A DNA stretch of 26,271 nucleotides from a bacterium (GTDB taxonomy: Bacteria; Chlamydiota; Chlamydiia; Chlamydiales; SM23-39): NCBI GenBank assembly GCA_021818045.1, contig JAKAFF010000001.1, positions 1-26,271 of the forward strand. The letters run 5' to 3'. The translations under genes were made by a program, and so were the position numbers. Below the pieces are notes generated by a model. It ran no database searches, was not told where the DNA came from, and saw only the letters and a program-made list of their open reading frames with translations. This document shows, piece by piece, positions 13,722 through 21,501 of this stretch (position 1 is its first letter; each line of letters starts with the position of its first letter).

Positions 13722-15137
13722 ATGGACCCATTCACCCTCATCCAGACCCTGGCCCTGCTTCTCGGCTTCTACATGGCTTGGAATATCGGCGCAAATGACG
13801 TCGCAAACGCCATGGGCACCTCTGTGGGATCGCGCGCCCTTTCCCTAAGGCATGCTGTCATTCTCGCTGCCATCTTAGAGTTTTCCGGAGCTTTTTTTGT
13901 AGGATCTAGCGTCTCGCAAACCATCCAAAAAGGGATCATTGACACATCCCTCTTCCAAGCAGACCCCTGGACCTTTGTCCTTGGCATGATGGGATCGCTT
14001 CTTGCCACAGGTTTGCTTTTGCAAGCGGCCTCTTACTTTGGCCTTCCCCTCTCCACAACTCACGCAATCGTTGGATCGGTCGTCGGCTTTGGATTGTGTG
14101 TTGCGGGCATCCACGCCATCCATTGGCAAGAGCTCGCCTGGATCGCCTCCAGCTGGATCCTCTCACCGCTCCTGAGCGGCCTTGTCGCCTATGCGATCTT
14201 CTCGATCATCCAAAAAAAGATTCTCTTTACCTTAAACCCCATCGAAGCCGCCACAAAACTCACCCCCGCTCTCGTTTTTTTATGCTTTAGCGTCGTCACA
14301 CTCAGCTTAGTATTTCACGGCCTGCACCTCGACCTCTCCTTCACCCACGCCATCTCCCTTTCTTCCTGTGTAGGACTGAGCGCTGCCTCCGTGAGCCATC
14401 TTTTAGTCAAACGCAAATACCAGGCAACGCCGCAGCTTGCCTTAGGATTGCAGTTACACCAAGCCATCAGTCTTGAAAAGGCGCTCTACCACTTACAACG
14501 CGTGCATCTTTCCAACCAAGCGGGCGCCCATGCACAAGAAATCTCCCAAATCCTACACCAAATGCATCAACTCAACGACACCGTGCGAAAAAGCTCCCCC
14601 CTTCTCCAGTCGGCCACTCCTTATCACAGCGTAGAGCAAATCTTTATTCCCCTCCAAATCCTCAGCGCATGCCTCGTGGCTTTTGCTCATGGAGCCAACG
14701 ACGTTGCCAACGCTATAGGCCCCGTGGCCGCCATCGTCGGCGTCTTCCAAACACACGCCATCCCCACCCACTCTCCCATTCCTTCATGGCTTTTGGCACT
14801 TGGCGGCAGCGGCATTGTCATCGGTCTTGCGACCTGGGGATGGCGCGTCATCGAAACAGTTGGCAAGAGGATCACAGAGCTCACTCCAACGCGCGGATTT
14901 TCTGCGGAATTTGGCGCAGCGCTCACCATCCTTCTCGCATCCAAACTTGGCCTTCCCATCTCCACAACACACGCCCTCATTGGGGCGGTGCTAGGTGTTG
15001 GCCTTGCAGGCGGCATCAAAGCCCTCAACTTACAAACCCTCAAAGAAATCGTCATCTCTTGGGCAGTCACAATTCCCCTTTGTGCACTCGTTAGCATCCT
15101 GGCCTTTCACGCTTTAAAATTGTGCATCAAAATGTAA
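13722..15137 (+). CDS. pit: Low-affinity inorganic phosphate transporter, PiT family
   Basis: PiT permeases import phosphate (as metal-phosphate complexes or with cations) across the inner membrane. The 471-residue product is hydrophobic with about ten to twelve helices and contains the two inverted-repeat signatures of the family, NIGANDVANAMGTSVGSRALS near the N terminus and AHGANDVANAIGPVAAI in the second half. Each half also has a LPLSTTHA or LPISTTHA motif followed by G-V-G. A hydrophilic loop of about 100 residues (roughly 225-310) separates the halves. It is cotranscribed with the upstream accessory gene. The glycogen phosphorylase promoter begins 6 bases after its stop. Confidence 0.96.
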   Translation: MDPFTLIQTLALLLGFYMAWNIGANDVANAMGTSVGSRALSLRHAVILAAILEFSGAFFVGSSVSQTIQKGIIDTSLFQADPWTFVLGMMGSLLATGLLLQAASYFGLPLSTTHAIVGSVVGFGLCVAGIHAIHWQELAWIASSWILSPLLSGLVAYAIFSIIQKKILFTLNPIEAATKLTPALVFLCFSVVTLSLVFHGLHLDLSFTHAISLSSCVGLSAASVSHLLVKRKYQATPQLALGLQLHQAISLEKALYHLQRVHLSNQAGAHAQEISQILHQMHQLNDTVRKSSPLLQSATPYHSVEQIFIPLQILSACLVAFAHGANDVANAIGPVAAIVGVFQTHAIPTHSPIPSWLLALGGSGIVIGLATWGWRVIETVGKRITELTPTRGFSAEFGAALTILLASKLGLPISTTHALIGAVLGVGLAGGIKALNLQTLKEIVISWAVTIPLCALVSILAFHALKLCIKM

Positions 15138-15143
15138 AGCCGC

Positions 15144-15172
15144 TTTACATCGCAAAAAAGTCTGTGTATACA
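15144..15172 (+). promoter_or_regulatory. Promoter of glgP, apparently leaderless
   Basis: TTTACA (15144-15149) and TATACA (15167-15172) are exactly 17 bases apart, the best-formed promoter in the window. The -10 ends 7 bases before the ATG at 15180, so transcription would start at the start codon itself. The -10 lies inside the palindrome GTGTATACAC. Confidence 0.65.
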
Positions 15173-15179
15173 CAAGAGC

Positions 15180-17705
15180 ATGAGCCTAGAAAGTCAAGCA
15201 GACGACCTCGTCCAAAAGATTAAACACCTCATCATCACCTCGAGCGGCCATACGGCAAAAGATGCGACCATCGGGGAATTTTACCGCGCTTTTTGTGAAG
15301 CTTTACGAGAAGAGATCATGGTCAATATGACCGCGACCATCGACACGATGCTTTACAAAAAGCCACGGCTTCTCAATTTCTTATCCATGGAGTATCTCCC
15401 TGGCCGGTTGCTCGGCAACAATATCCGCAATATGGGAGGTAAAGAACTCACACAACGGGTATTGGAAAAAATGGGAAGAAGTTATTCCGATCTCATCCAT
15501 TGTGAAAGCGATCCAGGGCTTGGCAATGGGGGGTTGGGGCGGCTGGCCTCCTGTTTTCTGGAATCGCTTGCAGCTTTGCGCTATCCAGCGCGCGGCTATG
15601 GCCTGCGCTATCAGTATGGCATTTTTGAACAAGAGATCTGGAATGGGATACAAATGGAGCGTCCGGATCGCTGGCTAGTCAATGCAGATCCTTGGGAATC
15701 GAGGCGAGATGCTTTTTCTGTAAGCGTATTATTAAGCGGCCAAGCAGTCCCCAAGACAAATAGCCATGGGGAGGAAGTTTATGATTTAGAAAATTATGAA
15801 GAGGTGCGCGCCTTACCCTTCGACATTCCCATCTTAGGCTATTCCGAACAAGCAGACTACTCGGTATTGCTACTGCGCCTCTGGTCGACAAAGGAATCTC
15901 CTCGCAATTTTCTGTTACAGCGCTACAACTCGGGATTTTTAGATCAGGCATCAGAAAACACCTCTTTAACTGACGTCTTATATCCCAACGACAACAACGA
16001 ATTGGGCAAAAGAGTACGCTTAAAGCAGGAATTTCTCTTAGTGTCCGCCTCATTGCAAGACATCATCAGGCGCCACCTTCGCGACTTTGGCAATTTAAGC
16101 CAATTTGGCGACAAAGTGCGCATTCAGATCAACGACACCCATCCCGCGATGACCATTGCGGAGCTCACCCGCATCCTCGTCACCCACTATGACTTTCCTT
16201 GGAATACGGCTTGGGAAACATGTCAAATGGTATGTGGATACACCAACCACTCCATCCTACGCGAAGCATTAGAGGCGTGGAATGAAGGGCGTGTGCAAGC
16301 GCTCTTGCCGCGTCAATATCGCATCATCCAAAAGCTCAATTGGGACTTTTGTACTGCAGTCCGCGCCCGTTTTCCAAACGATGAGGAAAGAGTGCGCCGC
16401 ATGTCGATCATTGAAGACGGGCAAATTCGGATGGCGCATCTGGCGATCTGCGGCTCGCACAAAGTCAATGGGGTTGCAGCTTTACACACGCAAATTTTAA
16501 AGACGAATATCTTCAAAGATTTTTATGAGATGTACCCAGATCGCTTTGTCAATGTGACCAACGGCGTGGCTCACCGCAGATGGCTCTATGCGGCAAACCC
16601 CCTACTTGCAGATTTCATTACAAAACGGATCGGCAAAAAATGGGTTCTAGACTTTACAGAGATTGCAAAACTATCTCAATTTGCCTCAGATCCTGCATCG
16701 CAAGATGCGTTTTTGGAGATCAAGAAGAAAAACAAAGAGGCCTTCCATCAATTTCTCACTGCAGAAAGCAGCATCCGCGATGCTACAGGCAAAGTGATCG
16801 CGCACTCCCATATTCTCGATTCCTTGTCCCTTGTGGATGTGCAAATCAAGCGCATTCACGAATACAAAAGACAATTACTCAATGCCCTGCATCTCATCAT
16901 GCTCTATCAAGAGATTCGCAACAATCCGGCTGCAAGACCCCTGCATCGCCTCAGTGTATTTGCAGGAAAAGCTGCCCCTGGCTACAAAATGGCCAAACAA
17001 ATCATCCAACTCATTTGTGCGCTTTCCCGAAAGTGCCATGCAGATCCTGTGGTGAAGAACTATCTTTGTGTAGCCTTCGTTGAAAATTACAACGTATCGA
17101 GAGCGGAAGTGATTATCCCTGCAGCAGATCTATCGGAACAGATCTCAGCTGCTGGGTGGGAAGCATCGGGCACCGGCAATATGAAACTTGCCATGAATGG
17201 CGCGCTCACTATTGCCACAGATGATGGATCCAATATAGAGATGCAAGCCGCCGTCACAGATCGTTGGTGGCCCTTTCGATTTGGGGCCAGCGCTGAGGAA
17301 AACCAAAAACCCTATAATCCTTGGGACATTTATTCTCAGGACGAAGCGATTCGACGTGCGGTGGACACGCTCAATGACGACACCTTTGCTCAAGGACTTG
17401 AAGAGTCAGAAAGCTTTAAAAGCATCTACCAAAACCTCACACAAGGCGATCCTTACCGAGTGTTACAAGACCTGCGTCCCTATTACCAGACGCAGCAAAA
17501 AGTGGAAGCACTCTTTTCAAAACCACGGCTTTGGGCAGAAAGTGCTCTACACAACATCGCTGCAATGGGGAACTTTTCTGCAGACGCATCGATCCACAAC
17601 TATGCGAAAAAAGTCTGGGATATCACCCCTTGTCCTATCGACCCCGCGATTTTGCAAAAAGTCAGAGACGAATATTCGGAGCACGATCGCTGCAAAATCA
17701 AATGA
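15180..17705 (+). CDS. glgP: Glycogen/alpha-glucan phosphorylase
   Basis: The enzyme releases glucose-1-phosphate from the non-reducing ends of glycogen with PLP as cofactor, feeding glycolysis. The 841-residue product is full length. It shows RLLNFLSMEYLPGRLLGNN near the N terminus, DPGLGNGGLGRLASCFLES, ARGYGLRYQYGIFEQ, the substrate region QINDTHPAMTIAELTR, NVTNGVAHRRWL, KRIHEYKRQLLN, and the cofactor motif SGTGNMKLAMNGALTIATDDG, whose K669 carries PLP. Chlamydiae store glycogen in the inclusion or cytosol and keep glgP. The stop overlaps the end of the convergent solute-binding gene by 8 bases, leaving no room for a separate terminator. Confidence 0.98.
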   Translation: MSLESQADDLVQKIKHLIITSSGHTAKDATIGEFYRAFCEALREEIMVNMTATIDTMLYKKPRLLNFLSMEYLPGRLLGNNIRNMGGKELTQRVLEKMGRSYSDLIHCESDPGLGNGGLGRLASCFLESLAALRYPARGYGLRYQYGIFEQEIWNGIQMERPDRWLVNADPWESRRDAFSVSVLLSGQAVPKTNSHGEEVYDLENYEEVRALPFDIPILGYSEQADYSVLLLRLWSTKESPRNFLLQRYNSGFLDQASENTSLTDVLYPNDNNELGKRVRLKQEFLLVSASLQDIIRRHLRDFGNLSQFGDKVRIQINDTHPAMTIAELTRILVTHYDFPWNTAWETCQMVCGYTNHSILREALEAWNEGRVQALLPRQYRIIQKLNWDFCTAVRARFPNDEERVRRMSIIEDGQIRMAHLAICGSHKVNGVAALHTQILKTNIFKDFYEMYPDRFVNVTNGVAHRRWLYAANPLLADFITKRIGKKWVLDFTEIAKLSQFASDPASQDAFLEIKKKNKEAFHQFLTAESSIRDATGKVIAHSHILDSLSLVDVQIKRIHEYKRQLLNALHLIMLYQEIRNNPAARPLHRLSVFAGKAAPGYKMAKQIIQLICALSRKCHADPVVKNYLCVAFVENYNVSRAEVIIPAADLSEQISAAGWEASGTGNMKLAMNGALTIATDDGSNIEMQAAVTDRWWPFRFGASAEENQKPYNPWDIYSQDEAIRRAVDTLNDDTFAQGLEESESFKSIYQNLTQGDPYRVLQDLRPYYQTQQKVEALFSKPRLWAESALHNIAAMGNFSADASIHNYAKKVWDITPCPIDPAILQKVRDEYSEHDRCKIK

Positions 17706-18414
17706 GATGCCATTTTTTGAGCAAGTCTTGAAACTGCTTTTTCCGCTTGAACGCATCGAGGTTTTTGTTAAATACAGCTACGAGATGAGAGTGATCTTTG
17801 AGGGCGAGCAAATGGAGCCCTTTTTGGTTAAGCGGCGCGCCTGCGATCTTCAAGCGATCGGCATATAAATCGGCGACATAATTCACCGCCGGAATCTGAT
17901 CGAGCAAAGCCCCTTGCACCTCTCCTATCGCAAGCGCATTCAAAAGTTCAGGGATAGTTGCATACTTACGGATGATGAGATTTGGGTGCACTTCGATCAA
18001 ATTTACGGCTGGATCATTCGTGATAATGCCAATCAGCGCCTCTTGAAATGAGGCCAGAGTCTCATGAGATGACCCCACAGGGACAATCAACACAGGGCCC
18101 AAGGTCAAAAAATTCGAAGAAAAGTCATAGCGCGCCGTGTTAAAAATATAGGGCTCCATCGACGTGAGCACCGCATCGTATTGATTGCGTCTTAAGCCAT
18201 CAAATAAGGTATCCCAATTGGCAGGGATCTTTTCGAATTCAAGGCCGCTATAGTGAGCCAACTCTACTAAAAGCTCTTCGGTAAAACCATTGACGTAGGA
18301 GACTTGCGTGCCAAAATCTAGCGGATACCAGTTTGGATCGACCCCAATGCGCAGAGTTCCCCGCGAAGAGTTGCCACAAGAAAACAGCAAACAAAGCAAA
18401 AGGTAACGGATCAT
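17698..18414 (-). CDS. Amino-acid ABC transporter substrate-binding lipoprotein
   Basis: Family 3 solute-binding proteins capture polar amino acids (Gln, Arg, His) outside the inner membrane and deliver them to an ABC permease. The 238-residue product has a lipoprotein signal with the lipobox LFSC (cysteine 13). The mature start TLRIGVDPNWYPLDF is characteristic of the family, followed by GFTEELLVELAHYSGLEFE, NWDTLFDGLRRNQYDAVLTSM and a DQIPAVNYV segment in the second lobe. The ATG overlaps the upstream barrel-protein stop (TGATG) and is preceded by GGAG. No permease or ATPase gene is adjacent. The location next to hemH resembles the fliY-hemZ neighbourhood of Chlamydia trachomatis (from memory). 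Substrate cannot be assigned. Confidence 0.9.
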   Translation of the reverse strand: MIRYLLLCLLFSCGNSSRGTLRIGVDPNWYPLDFGTQVSYVNGFTEELLVELAHYSGLEFEKIPANWDTLFDGLRRNQYDAVLTSMEPYIFNTARYDFSSNFLTLGPVLIVPVGSSHETLASFQEALIGIITNDPAVNLIEVHPNLIIRKYATIPELLNALAIGEVQGALLDQIPAVNYVADLYADRLKIAGAPLNQKGLHLLALKDHSHLVAVFNKNLDAFKRKKQFQDLLKKWHLI

Positions 18415-19490
18415 CAAAATCTCCGATCCACCATGAAGGAAATCGCATAAAATGTCCAGCGGATGAGCGCGGGGCTTACGCTATGGCTTTTTGTCATGTC
18501 AATGGGCGTTGCAAAGAAATTTTCCTGTGTAAGCTGCGCGATATTTCTCCCATTTTTCCAAGTGGTGGCCCCTTCAAAATGGGCACCGACTGCCCACCCT
18601 TGTCCAAAGGAAAATTTGAGACTCGTGCCGGCCAAAACCATCCCTAAATCGCCAGACTTCATGACGGAATTGATTTGCGAGAGCTCATCTGATACCAAGG
18701 CCCCCGACGCATCATATGAGTACGTTTCGATCTGTGTTTTCGATTTTGCAACTAAGTAGGGCCAATGGTACTGGCAAAAGAGGACCCAGGAGAAAAAATT
18801 CCATGCGATCGTCTGAAATTTTCCTTCCACAAATGGACCAAACCAATCTTGTTGATTGGGTTTTGGGAAATAGCACGTGGAGACATTGTGCGTATCTGGC
18901 AATGTGTAGCGCTTGACGCCTTGCGGGTCATTCATCATGTGATCGTAGTTGTAACCAACGGAGGGGATAAAGGAAAAAGTGACATTAGGACGCGTGAAAA
19001 GAGCAAATTTCCATCCAAGCGCTGCCCGCACATCGATGTTATAACCGGCTCCGAGAGAAAATGAGGGGAAAGTGAGAGGGGGGCTATTGCCCGGATCGCG
19101 AAAGCGAGTCTCTCCGGAAACGAGCCACCCATAACTTGCCGAAACAGTTGTGACGAGCTTTTTAAATTCGATATGGGAGCCGACAATCAGGTGCATCGCA
19201 TTGCGATCCTTTACCTGCGTCCGCGTATTGAGTAGGCCCGGCCCAAAGGCATCGAACTCTTGTCGATCTCTGCGATATCCCACGTAGGCAGAGTGGTGGT
19301 GCGTCCAATAACTTTTGCGCAAAGCCGTCACTTCTGGGGCTATTGGCGGCGGCGGTGGTGGCGCTTGCGTATCGATGCGCTCTGTCGGCGGCAGCGAGGA
19401 TGGTTCTTTGGGCGCTGTAGGCTGTGTAGAGGGCTCTTTTGCCACAACAAGCGAGCTAAAAATCAGACTCAGCAATACAATCATATACAT
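18414..19490 (-). CDS. Predicted outer-membrane beta-barrel protein with proline-rich linker
   Basis: I do not recognise a named family. The 358-residue product starts with a signal peptide (core MIVLLSLIFSSLVVA). A Pro/Thr/Ser-rich linker follows (about 20-52, including seven consecutive prolines), then a domain of about 300 residues with alternating hydrophobic and polar stretches, many aromatic residues and strand-like segments such as SLGAGYNIDVRAALGWKF. It ends in phenylalanine (SFMVDRRF), the usual C-terminal signal for barrel assembly. The linker suggests a periplasmic peptidoglycan- or protein-interacting extension. It is coupled to the solute-binding lipoprotein gene, so it could be a porin supplying the same substrate. 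The ATG at 19490 has a TATATT element 8 bases upstream; a second ATG two codons later is possible. Confidence 0.8.
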   Translation of the reverse strand: MYMIVLLSLIFSSLVVAKEPSTQPTAPKEPSSLPPTERIDTQAPPPPPPIAPEVTALRKSYWTHHHSAYVGYRRDRQEFDAFGPGLLNTRTQVKDRNAMHLIVGSHIEFKKLVTTVSASYGWLVSGETRFRDPGNSPPLTFPSFSLGAGYNIDVRAALGWKFALFTRPNVTFSFIPSVGYNYDHMMNDPQGVKRYTLPDTHNVSTCYFPKPNQQDWFGPFVEGKFQTIAWNFFSWVLFCQYHWPYLVAKSKTQIETYSYDASGALVSDELSQINSVMKSGDLGMVLAGTSLKFSFGQGWAVGAHFEGATTWKNGRNIAQLTQENFFATPIDMTKSHSVSPALIRWTFYAISFMVDRRF

Positions 19491-19508
19491 ACTTCGAGAA
19501 TATAGCAG

Positions 19509-20426
19509 ATGGACGATTTACTACTGGTAAATTTTGGCGGACCGCGTCATTTAGAAGAGATCGAACCTTTTTTAAGAGAGCTTCTTTGCGATCAAGATGT
19601 GATCCGCACCCCCTTTCCCCCTTTTCTACACAATTGGATTTTTGGGCGTGTTGCAACAAAAAGATCCGTCGCCGTGCGCGCGGATTATGAAAAAATTGGA
19701 GGCGCCTCTCCGATCTACTTTGATACGGAAGCAATCGCTAACGCGCTTGCAAAGCTCCTCAATTGCCGTGTATTGACATTTCACCGCTATCTGCCGGCAA
19801 CGCATGCAGCCTCTTTCGCTGCCATCCAACAACACACGCGCCTTTGCGCTCTCCCCTTATTTCCGCAATTTTGCTCTGCGACAACAGGTAGCGCAATCCG
19901 TTTTTTAAGTCGCAGTCAGCAAATACGCTGGATCCACTCTTACGCCAATCACCCCGCTTTTCTCAATGCATATCAAAAGCGCATCCGCACCTTTTTGCAC
20001 GAACACCACCTGCAAGAAGAAGAGACAGCGCTCCTCTTTTCTGCCCATGGAGTTCCCCGCTCTTTCATTGCATCTGGGGACTGCTACGAAAAAGAGTGCA
20101 ACGCCTCTTTTCAAGGCGTCATGCGCTTTTTCCCCAAAGCGCTCGGCAAGCTCTCCTATCAATCTAAATTTGGCAAAGGCGAGTGGCTGCGCCCCTACAC
20201 AAATGAAATATGTCAAACAAGCGCTGCATGGGCTAAAGGCAAAAAGCAAATCGTCATCGTCCCCATCACCTTCACCTCGGATCACATCGAAACGCTTTTT
20301 GAAATTGAAGAGCTATATCTCCCTCTCATTCGCGCTCAAAGCATAGATGCATACCGCTGTCCTGCACTCAATCTAGAACCCTATTGGATCGAGGCCTTAG
20401 CAACCATCGCCACGTCTTGTGGATAA
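19509..20426 (+). CDS. hemH: Ferrochelatase
   Basis: Ferrochelatase inserts iron into a porphyrin (protoporphyrin IX, or coproporphyrin in the coproporphyrin pathway), the last or next-to-last step of haem synthesis. The 305-residue product begins LLLVNFGGPRHLEEI, as the family does, and has YEKIGGASPI, the catalytic histidine in LFSAHGVP (H180), YQSKFGKGEWLRP, and the glutamate in TFTSDHIETLFEIEE (E261). H180 and E261 correspond to H183 and E264 of the Bacillus enzyme. The segment normally read as Q-S-R/K-V-G-P-x-x-W-L is slightly divergent here. The gene is divergent from the barrel-protein gene, 18 bases away. It is followed 28 bases later by carA. Confidence 0.95.
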   Translation: MDDLLLVNFGGPRHLEEIEPFLRELLCDQDVIRTPFPPFLHNWIFGRVATKRSVAVRADYEKIGGASPIYFDTEAIANALAKLLNCRVLTFHRYLPATHAASFAAIQQHTRLCALPLFPQFCSATTGSAIRFLSRSQQIRWIHSYANHPAFLNAYQKRIRTFLHEHHLQEEETALLFSAHGVPRSFIASGDCYEKECNASFQGVMRFFPKALGKLSYQSKFGKGEWLRPYTNEICQTSAAWAKGKKQIVIVPITFTSDHIETLFEIEELYLPLIRAQSIDAYRCPALNLEPYWIEALATIATSCG

Positions 20427-20446
20427 AATCGGGCTTTGAGTATGCT
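20417..20446 (+). promoter_or_regulatory. Candidate carAB promoter with very short leader
   Basis: TTGTGG (20417-20422), an 18-base spacer and TATGCT (20441-20446) lie at the end of hemH. The -10 ends 8 bases before the carA ATG. An AAGG element lies too close to the ATG to be a normal ribosome-binding site. The promoter is moderate, and read-through from hemH is also possible. Confidence 0.35.
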
Positions 20447-20454
20447 CGCAAGGC

Positions 20455-21501
20455 ATGACTCCATCTCAGCTCGTCCTGAAATCGGGAGAAATCTTCCCAG
20501 GCTTTTCGCCAAAGTGGCAAACTAACACCTATTTCGGAGAAGTGGTCTTTTCGACAGGAATGACAGGCTACGTCGAATCGCTCACCGACCCCTCCTATGC
20601 AGGGCAAATTTTTGCATTTACATCGCCACTCATCGGCAATTATGGGGTCCCCACCAGCTCTGAATGGGAATCGGAAAAAATCCAAGCAAGCGGCGTTGTT
20701 GTCAATTGGGCAAGTCCCATCGCCTCTCACCACAGCTCCCACACCCCTTTTTTGCAATGGCTGCAAAGCCAAAACATCCCACTTATTACAGGCGTTGACA
20801 CAAGAGCTCTTGCCAAAACCTTGCGCAAAAAAGGAGCCACACTTGGCGCCATCTGCCAAGGGCGCAACCGTCCTAGGCGCTTTTTTGACCCCAATAATAC
20901 CCATCTCGTGCAGCAAGTAAGCCTCCCCCACAAACAGCTCTATGGCACAGGCACAAAAAAAATCCTCCTCGTCGACTGTGGAATGAAGGAAAACATCTTG
21001 CGCTGCTTACTCCGTTTCCCTGTGCAAATACTCCGAGTGCCCTACAACTACGACTACTCCAACGAGGAATATGACGCTCTCTTTCTCTCCAATGGACCTG
21101 GCGATCCAGCCCTTTGCAAAGAGACCGTATCGATTTTGCAACGCAACCTCAAGCGAGGAAAACCACTCATGGGCATCTGTCTTGGCGCCCAAATCTTAGC
21201 TCTTGCAATTGGAGGAAAAACGTACAAGCTCAAATTCGGACACCGCGGCCAAAACCACCCTTGCATCGACCTCGAAAAAAAGCGTTGCGTGATCACCTCC
21301 CAAAATCACGGCTATGCCATCGATGAAAAATCGCTCCCTTCCGACTGGAAAGTGCTCTTTCGCAGCTTAAACGACCAATCGGTGGAAGGTATTTACCACA
21401 AAAAACACCCCTTCTTTGCCGTGCAATTTCATCCCGAAAGTCATCCAGGCCCAACCGATGCGTTTTACCTATTTGAAAAATTCTACGAGGCCATTTTATG
21501 A
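20455..21501 (+). CDS. carA: Carbamoyl-phosphate synthase small (glutaminase) subunit
   Basis: CarA hydrolyses glutamine and passes ammonia through a tunnel to CarB, which makes carbamoyl phosphate for pyrimidines and arginine. The 348-residue product has the CarA-specific N-terminal domain (STGMTGYVESLTDPSYAGQI, SPLIGNYG, ITGVDTRALAK) and a class I glutamine amidotransferase domain with SNGPGDP, the nucleophile in GICLGAQILALAIGG (C242), FGHRGQNHP, and the H-x-E pair in VQFHPESHPGP (H326, E328). All three triad residues are present. It is slightly shorter than E. coli CarA (382). The stop overlaps the carB start (ATGA). Its presence sets this organism apart from classical Chlamydia, which lack de novo pyrimidine synthesis. 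Confidence 0.97.
   Translation: MTPSQLVLKSGEIFPGFSPKWQTNTYFGEVVFSTGMTGYVESLTDPSYAGQIFAFTSPLIGNYGVPTSSEWESEKIQASGVVVNWASPIASHHSSHTPFLQWLQSQNIPLITGVDTRALAKTLRKKGATLGAICQGRNRPRRFFDPNNTHLVQQVSLPHKQLYGTGTKKILLVDCGMKENILRCLLRFPVQILRVPYNYDYSNEEYDALFLSNGPGDPALCKETVSILQRNLKRGKPLMGICLGAQILALAIGGKTYKLKFGHRGQNHPCIDLEKKRCVITSQNHGYAIDEKSLPSDWKVLFRSLNDQSVEGIYHKKHPFFAVQFHPESHPGPTDAFYLFEKFYEAIL

Noticed and set aside
10529..15176. Recurrent TGTATACAC-like palindrome upstream of the YVTN gene and glgP and in the inverted-repeat arms, considered as a shared operator
   Set aside because: Upstream of glgP it coincides with the -10 box, so the resemblance is explained by promoter consensus. Three loose matches do not establish an operator.
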